Assembly (NCBI RefSeq): GCF_000334915.1
Contig: NZ_AMSF01000058.1
Location: forward strand, 62,001-126,000
Direction: 5' to 3'
Length of the DNA: 64,000 bases
Source of the DNA: Dyella ginsengisoli LA-4
GTDB lineage: Bacteria; Pseudomonadota; Gammaproteobacteria; Xanthomonadales; Rhodanobacteraceae
The position numbers and the translations under genes are program-made. The number at the start of each line of letters is the position of its first letter. The first letter of the stretch is position 1. The notes beneath the pieces are model-generated. The model saw nothing but the letters and a program-made list of their open reading frames with translations. It had not been told where the DNA came from and made no database searches. This document shows, one piece after another, positions 60,563 through 64,000 of the stretch.

Positions 60563-62115
60563 CATCACGCATTCCCCTCAAGCTCGTCGAGGAAGGCAGC
60601 GACTCGTTCTATGTGAGCGAACGCAAGGTCTACCCGCGCGAGGTCTCCGGTCGCTACAACCGCCTGCGCGTCGCCGCGGTGGTGTGGTTGCTGGGCATGT
60701 TCTACCTGTTCCCGTGGCTGCGCTGGGACGGTCGCCAGGCCGTGCTGCTGGACCTGCCGGCGCGGCAGTTCCACATCTTCGGGCTGCTGTTCCTGCCGCA
60801 GGACTTCCTGTTCCTGGCGATGCTGCTGATGATCGCCGCGCTGGCGCTGTTCTTCTTCACCGCGCTGGCCGGACGACTGTGGTGCGGCTACGCCTGCCCG
60901 CAGACGGTGTGGACCGAGGTTTCGCTGTGGATCGAGCAGTGGATCGAGGGCGACCGCAACAAGCGGATCAAGCTCGACGCGATGCCGTGGAACCGCGAGA
61001 AGATCCTGCGCAAGGGCACTCGCCACCTGGTGTGGGCGCTGTTCTCGCTGTGGACCGGCTTCACCTTCGTCGGCTTCTTCAGCCCGATCGCCGACCTGGC
61101 GCGCCGGGTGCCGTTCCATCTCGGTGGCTGGGAGGCGTTCTGGATCGTTTTCTACGGCGTCGCCACCTGGGGCAACGCCGGCTTCCTGCGGCAGCAGGTG
61201 TGCAAGTACATGTGCCCGTACGCGCGCTTCCAGAGCGCGATGTTCGACCGCAACACGCTGATCATCGCCTATGACCCGATGCGCGGCGAGCCGCGCGGTC
61301 CGCGCAAGCGCGGCCTGACGACCGTGCTGGAGCGCGCCCGCGGCCTGCTCGACAAGGTGACCGCCTACGACTACGTGTTCCGCGCCAGCCGGCATCCCTC
61401 GGCGGCGGACAACCGCACCCAGGCCAGCGGCACGATCACGCTCAGCGGTCCGGGCGTGAAGGTCGAGCCGCTGCCGAAGTTCGCCGTCGAGGAGCTGGGC
61501 GACTGCATCGACTGCACGATCTGCGTGCAGGTCTGCCCGACCGGCATCGACATCCGCAACGGCCTGCAGTACGAGTGCATCGCGTGCGGCGCCTGCATCG
61601 ACGCCTGCGACGAGGTGATGGACAAGGTCGGCTATCCGCGCGGCCTGATCCGCTACTCCACGCAGAATGCGATCGATGGCGCACCGGCGAAGGTGCTGCG
61701 TCCCCGCATCATCGTTTACGGCCTGCTGCTGACCGCGCTCGCCGCCGCCTGGGGGTGGGGCGTCACCCACCGCAGTCCGCTGCTTGCCGAGGCGCTGCGC
61801 GACCGCAACGCGATGTATGCGCAGGCCGACGACGGCAACGTCGAGAACAGCTACACCATCAAGCTGGTGAACAAGAGCCAGCAGACCCACCGCTACCGCA
61901 TCGAGGTGGCCGGCGGCGCGGATCTCGAGGATCTCTCGCTGCGCGGCGGCCCGAAGGTGGTCGTCGCCAACAGTGGCGAGGTGCTGTCGGTGCCGGTCAC
62001 CGTGGCGGCCTCCTCGGAAACGACCGGGCGCCATGTGGTGCACTTCACCGTACATGGCGTCGATACGCAGGCGACCGTGACCATCGACAGCAGCTTCTTC
62101 GGACCTTCGCCATGA
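60559..62115 (+). CDS. ccoG: Cytochrome c oxidase accessory protein CcoG
   Basis: 518-residue polyferredoxin-like membrane protein. Cysteine motifs CGYACPQTVW and CKYMCPYARFQSAMFD sit between membrane helices, and a double 4Fe-4S region CIDCTICVQVCP...CIACGACIDACD lies in the middle. The C-terminal 120 residues are a periplasmic immunoglobulin-like domain (YTIKLVNKSQQTHRYRIEV). CcoG reduces Cu(II) during cbb3 oxidase assembly. Starts with a 4-base overlap. RdxA/FixG is the alternative name of the family. Confidence 0.94.
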   Translation: MTSRIPLKLVEEGSDSFYVSERKVYPREVSGRYNRLRVAAVVWLLGMFYLFPWLRWDGRQAVLLDLPARQFHIFGLLFLPQDFLFLAMLLMIAALALFFFTALAGRLWCGYACPQTVWTEVSLWIEQWIEGDRNKRIKLDAMPWNREKILRKGTRHLVWALFSLWTGFTFVGFFSPIADLARRVPFHLGGWEAFWIVFYGVATWGNAGFLRQQVCKYMCPYARFQSAMFDRNTLIIAYDPMRGEPRGPRKRGLTTVLERARGLLDKVTAYDYVFRASRHPSAADNRTQASGTITLSGPGVKVEPLPKFAVEELGDCIDCTICVQVCPTGIDIRNGLQYECIACGACIDACDEVMDKVGYPRGLIRYSTQNAIDGAPAKVLRPRIIVYGLLLTALAAAWGWGVTHRSPLLAEALRDRNAMYAQADDGNVENSYTIKLVNKSQQTHRYRIEVAGGADLEDLSLRGGPKVVVANSGEVLSVPVTVAASSETTGRHVVHFTVHGVDTQATVTIDSSFFGPSP

Positions 62116-62600
62116 ACAAGCCCCGCAAAGCTTGGCGTGAACCCATGGTGTGGATGCTGATCGGTCTGCCGCTTGCGTCGGTGGCCATCGGGTTCGCGCT
62201 GTTGTTCGCCGCCGTCGATCACGCCGGCCCGACCGCCGAGACGCCGGACAAGGTCATCCGTCTGGGCCACCTGCAGCTGACCGCGGAAGAGGCGCCGCAG
62301 ACCCGGGGGTCCAAGCCGGTGACCGAGCTGATCCTGCGCCACAACGGCGGCATGATCGAAGCGGTGCCGACCGACGCGCGCATCGCCCGCGGCGGCGACC
62401 TTACCGTCGTGCTGACCGCCCAGGACGCGACCGCCGAGGTGCTGACCCTGCGCCTCAAGCCCAGCGAACTGGGCTGGCGCGGCGCCGGGGTGATCAGCGA
62501 CGCGCACAGCTGGCGGATCGAGGCCACCTCCGACCGCGCACCGTGGCGACTGCAGGGACGGTGGCCGGCCGAGGCGCGGTTCGCGCGGCTCGCGCCGTAA
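62112..62600 (+). CDS. ccoH: FixH-family assembly protein
   Basis: 162-residue protein with one membrane helix (MVWMLIGLPLASVAIGFALLFAAV, about 12-35) and a periplasmic domain. The first half is typical of FixH/CcoH; the rest (GMIEAVPTDARIARGGDLTVVLTAQDATAEVLTLRLKPSELGWRGAG) is beta-rich. It works with CcoI and CcoG in copper insertion and assembly of cbb3 oxidase. It overlaps ccoG by 4 bases and ends 14 bases before the probable ccoI start. Confidence 0.88.
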   Translation: MNKPRKAWREPMVWMLIGLPLASVAIGFALLFAAVDHAGPTAETPDKVIRLGHLQLTAEEAPQTRGSKPVTELILRHNGGMIEAVPTDARIARGGDLTVVLTAQDATAEVLTLRLKPSELGWRGAGVISDAHSWRIEATSDRAPWRLQGRWPAEARFARLAP

Positions 62601-62614
62601 GGCGGGTCGAGCCG

Positions 62615-64000
62615 GTGGACCAGCGCGTCGTTCACAGCTGCTACCACTGCGGCGAGCGGTTGCCGCCGTCGCCGGTGTGGGTGGCGCTGGATGGCCGGCC
62701 GCAGCCGTTCTGCTGCCACGGCTGTGCCACCGCCGCGCAGTGGATCCGCGACGCCGACCTGGGCGACTACTACCGCCTGCGCAGCGACGCCGGTGCGCGG
62801 GTCGATGTCGAGGTGGCCGATCTCGGCGCCTGGGACGGCAAGGAGCTGCTGGCCGAGCACACCGTGCCAGTCGACGGCGGCTGCGAGATCACCGTGCTTA
62901 CCGACGGCATGCGCTGCGCCGCCTGTGCCTGGCTGGTCGATCGTGCGCTCGAGCGCACGCCGGGTGTGCTCGATGCCGGGGCCAATGCGGTGACCGGGCG
63001 CATACGCATTGCCTGGGATCCTGCGCGCACGCGCCTTTCGGCCGTGCTGGGCCAGCTGGCGATGCTCGGTTACCGACCTTATCTGGCCGGCGACCCGGCG
63101 GCGGAGCGCCAGCGTGTGGCCGATCGCCGGCAGTGGCTGCTGCGCCTGGGCGTGGCCGGACTGGCCGCGATGCAGACGATGATGCTGTCGGAGGCCTCGT
63201 ACCTCGATTTCGGCCACCACATGAGCGTGCCGACGCGCGACCTGTTCCGCTGGTTCACCCTGCTGGTCTGCACACCGGTGGTGTTCTATTCCGGCTGGCC
63301 GTTCATCGAAGGCGCGTGGAACGGCCTGAGGCGCCGTCACCTCGGGATGGATGTGCTGGTCGCCGGGTCGACCCTGCTGGCCTACTTCGCCAGTGCCGTC
63401 GCGACCGTGCGCGGCGGACCGCACGTGTGGTTCGACGCGGCCGCGATGTTCGTGTTCCTGCTGCTGCTGGCCCGTCTGCTGGAGCAGCGCGCGCGGCGTA
63501 TCGCCAGCGCACAGGTGGACACGCTGGCGCGCGCGCGCCCGGTGCTGGCGGTGCGCGAGCGGGCCGACGGCACGCGCGAATCGGTGCCGCTGTCGGCGCT
63601 GCGGGTGGGCGATGTCGCCTGCGTTGCGGTGGGCGAGGCGGTGCCGGCCGATGGCGAACTGCTCGATCCGCAGGCGCTGTTCGAGGAGGCGCTGCTTACC
63701 GGTGAGTCGCGACCGGTGGCCAAGCGGGAGGGGGATCCGGTGTATGCCGGCACTCACTGCCGCGAGACGCCTGCGCGCCTGCGCATCAGCGGCGTCGGCA
63801 CGTCGACGCGGCTGTCGCAGCTGACCCGGCTGGTCGAGCAGGCGCAGGCGCAGCGACCGCCGCTGGCGCAACTGGCCGACCGCATCGGTGCGGTATTCGT
63901 CGGTGGGGTGCTGCTGGCCGCGCTGGCGGTGTACCTGGGCTGGCGGCTGATCGAGCCGCAGCGGGCGTTCGAGGTGGCACTGTCGCTGCTGGTGGTGAGC
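62615..64000 (+). CDS. ccoI: Copper P1B-ATPase CcoI (partial)
   Basis: At least 462 residues; the gene runs past the window end. I start it at GTG 62615 because no ATG fits; the ribosome site is weak. The N-terminal domain has CYHCGERLP and FCCHGCATAA, the extra cysteine motifs of CcoI-type pumps. The HMA motif GMRCAAC is at 98-104, several membrane helices lie at 165-300, and the actuator motif TGES is at about 362. The catalytic DKTGT and CPC motifs are beyond the end. It exports copper to the periplasm for oxidase assembly. Confidence 0.9.
   Translation, partial: MDQRVVHSCYHCGERLPPSPVWVALDGRPQPFCCHGCATAAQWIRDADLGDYYRLRSDAGARVDVEVADLGAWDGKELLAEHTVPVDGGCEITVLTDGMRCAACAWLVDRALERTPGVLDAGANAVTGRIRIAWDPARTRLSAVLGQLAMLGYRPYLAGDPAAERQRVADRRQWLLRLGVAGLAAMQTMMLSEASYLDFGHHMSVPTRDLFRWFTLLVCTPVVFYSGWPFIEGAWNGLRRRHLGMDVLVAGSTLLAYFASAVATVRGGPHVWFDAAAMFVFLLLLARLLEQRARRIASAQVDTLARARPVLAVRERADGTRESVPLSALRVGDVACVAVGEAVPADGELLDPQALFEEALLTGESRPVAKREGDPVYAGTHCRETPARLRISGVGTSTRLSQLTRLVEQAQAQRPPLAQLADRIGAVFVGGVLLAALAVYLGWRLIEPQRAFEVALSLLVVS

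Overview
The window holds the right-hand part of an integrative and conjugative element (ICE) of the ICEclc / PFGI-1 family and the chromosome next to it. The host looks like a gammaproteobacterium of the Xanthomonadales, most likely Rhodanobacteraceae. This rests on the GC-rich chromosome, the ccoN-O-Q-P-(small membrane protein)-ccoG-fixH-ccoI cluster, rimK with its retropepsin partner, and a REP-type inverted repeat. The genus is inference.

The ICE runs from before base 1 to an 18-bp copy of the tRNA-Gly 3' end at 47826-47843 (TTCCCTTCACCCGCTCCA), the attachment core I know from ICEclc. The left ICE end, integrase and relaxase are outside the window.

ICE layout, almost all on the minus strand. 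(1) 39-6009: conjugation genes, including coupling protein TraD, a lytic transglycosylase, ICE proteins of the TIGR03747/03765/03759 families and a PilL-type lipoprotein. (2) 6154-16779: a helicase, a DNA methyltransferase-like protein and about ten small ICE proteins (DUF3275, DUF3577, DUF3085 and unknowns). Nearly every gene here has its own structured leader: ten copies of a box plus stem-loop, and three copies of a larger three-hairpin RNA-like element. (3) 17561-23957: topB, ssb, DUF3158, TIGR03761, a LOTUS-domain protein and a STY4528-type replication protein, with three copies of a CTATCCCC-T-GGGGATAG palindrome. (4) 23960-27534: alpA-parA-shi-parB(bisD)-DUF2857(bisC), the order of the ICEclc operon that sets transfer competence. 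(5) 27659-47577: cargo and regulators.

The cargo has two arms around a divergent promoter at 43012-43346. A leftward unit of about 12 kb encodes a TetR regulator, a YbhGFSR-like ABC efflux system with a NodT outer-membrane factor, DUF2892, a beta-CASP RNase-like protein, a LOG-like protein, an LpxR-like lipid A deacylase and a cytochrome c'. A rightward unit encodes PHA synthase, phasin and acetoacetyl-CoA reductase. Near-identical TAAGTNACTTA operators in front of both arms suggest joint control by the TetR protein. Two intact LysR genes, one LysR pseudogene and a modB stub mark past rearrangement.

The chromosome from 47844 on carries a RimB-like protease and rimK, a BlaI/BlaR1-like pair, an OmpR-type two-component system, ilvE, a DUF4124 protein, metF with an ArsR-style palindrome, and the cbb3 oxidase cluster behind a likely Anr/Fnr box. 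The last gene, ccoI, is cut by the window end. I saw no rRNA, complete tRNA gene, CRISPR array or transposase.
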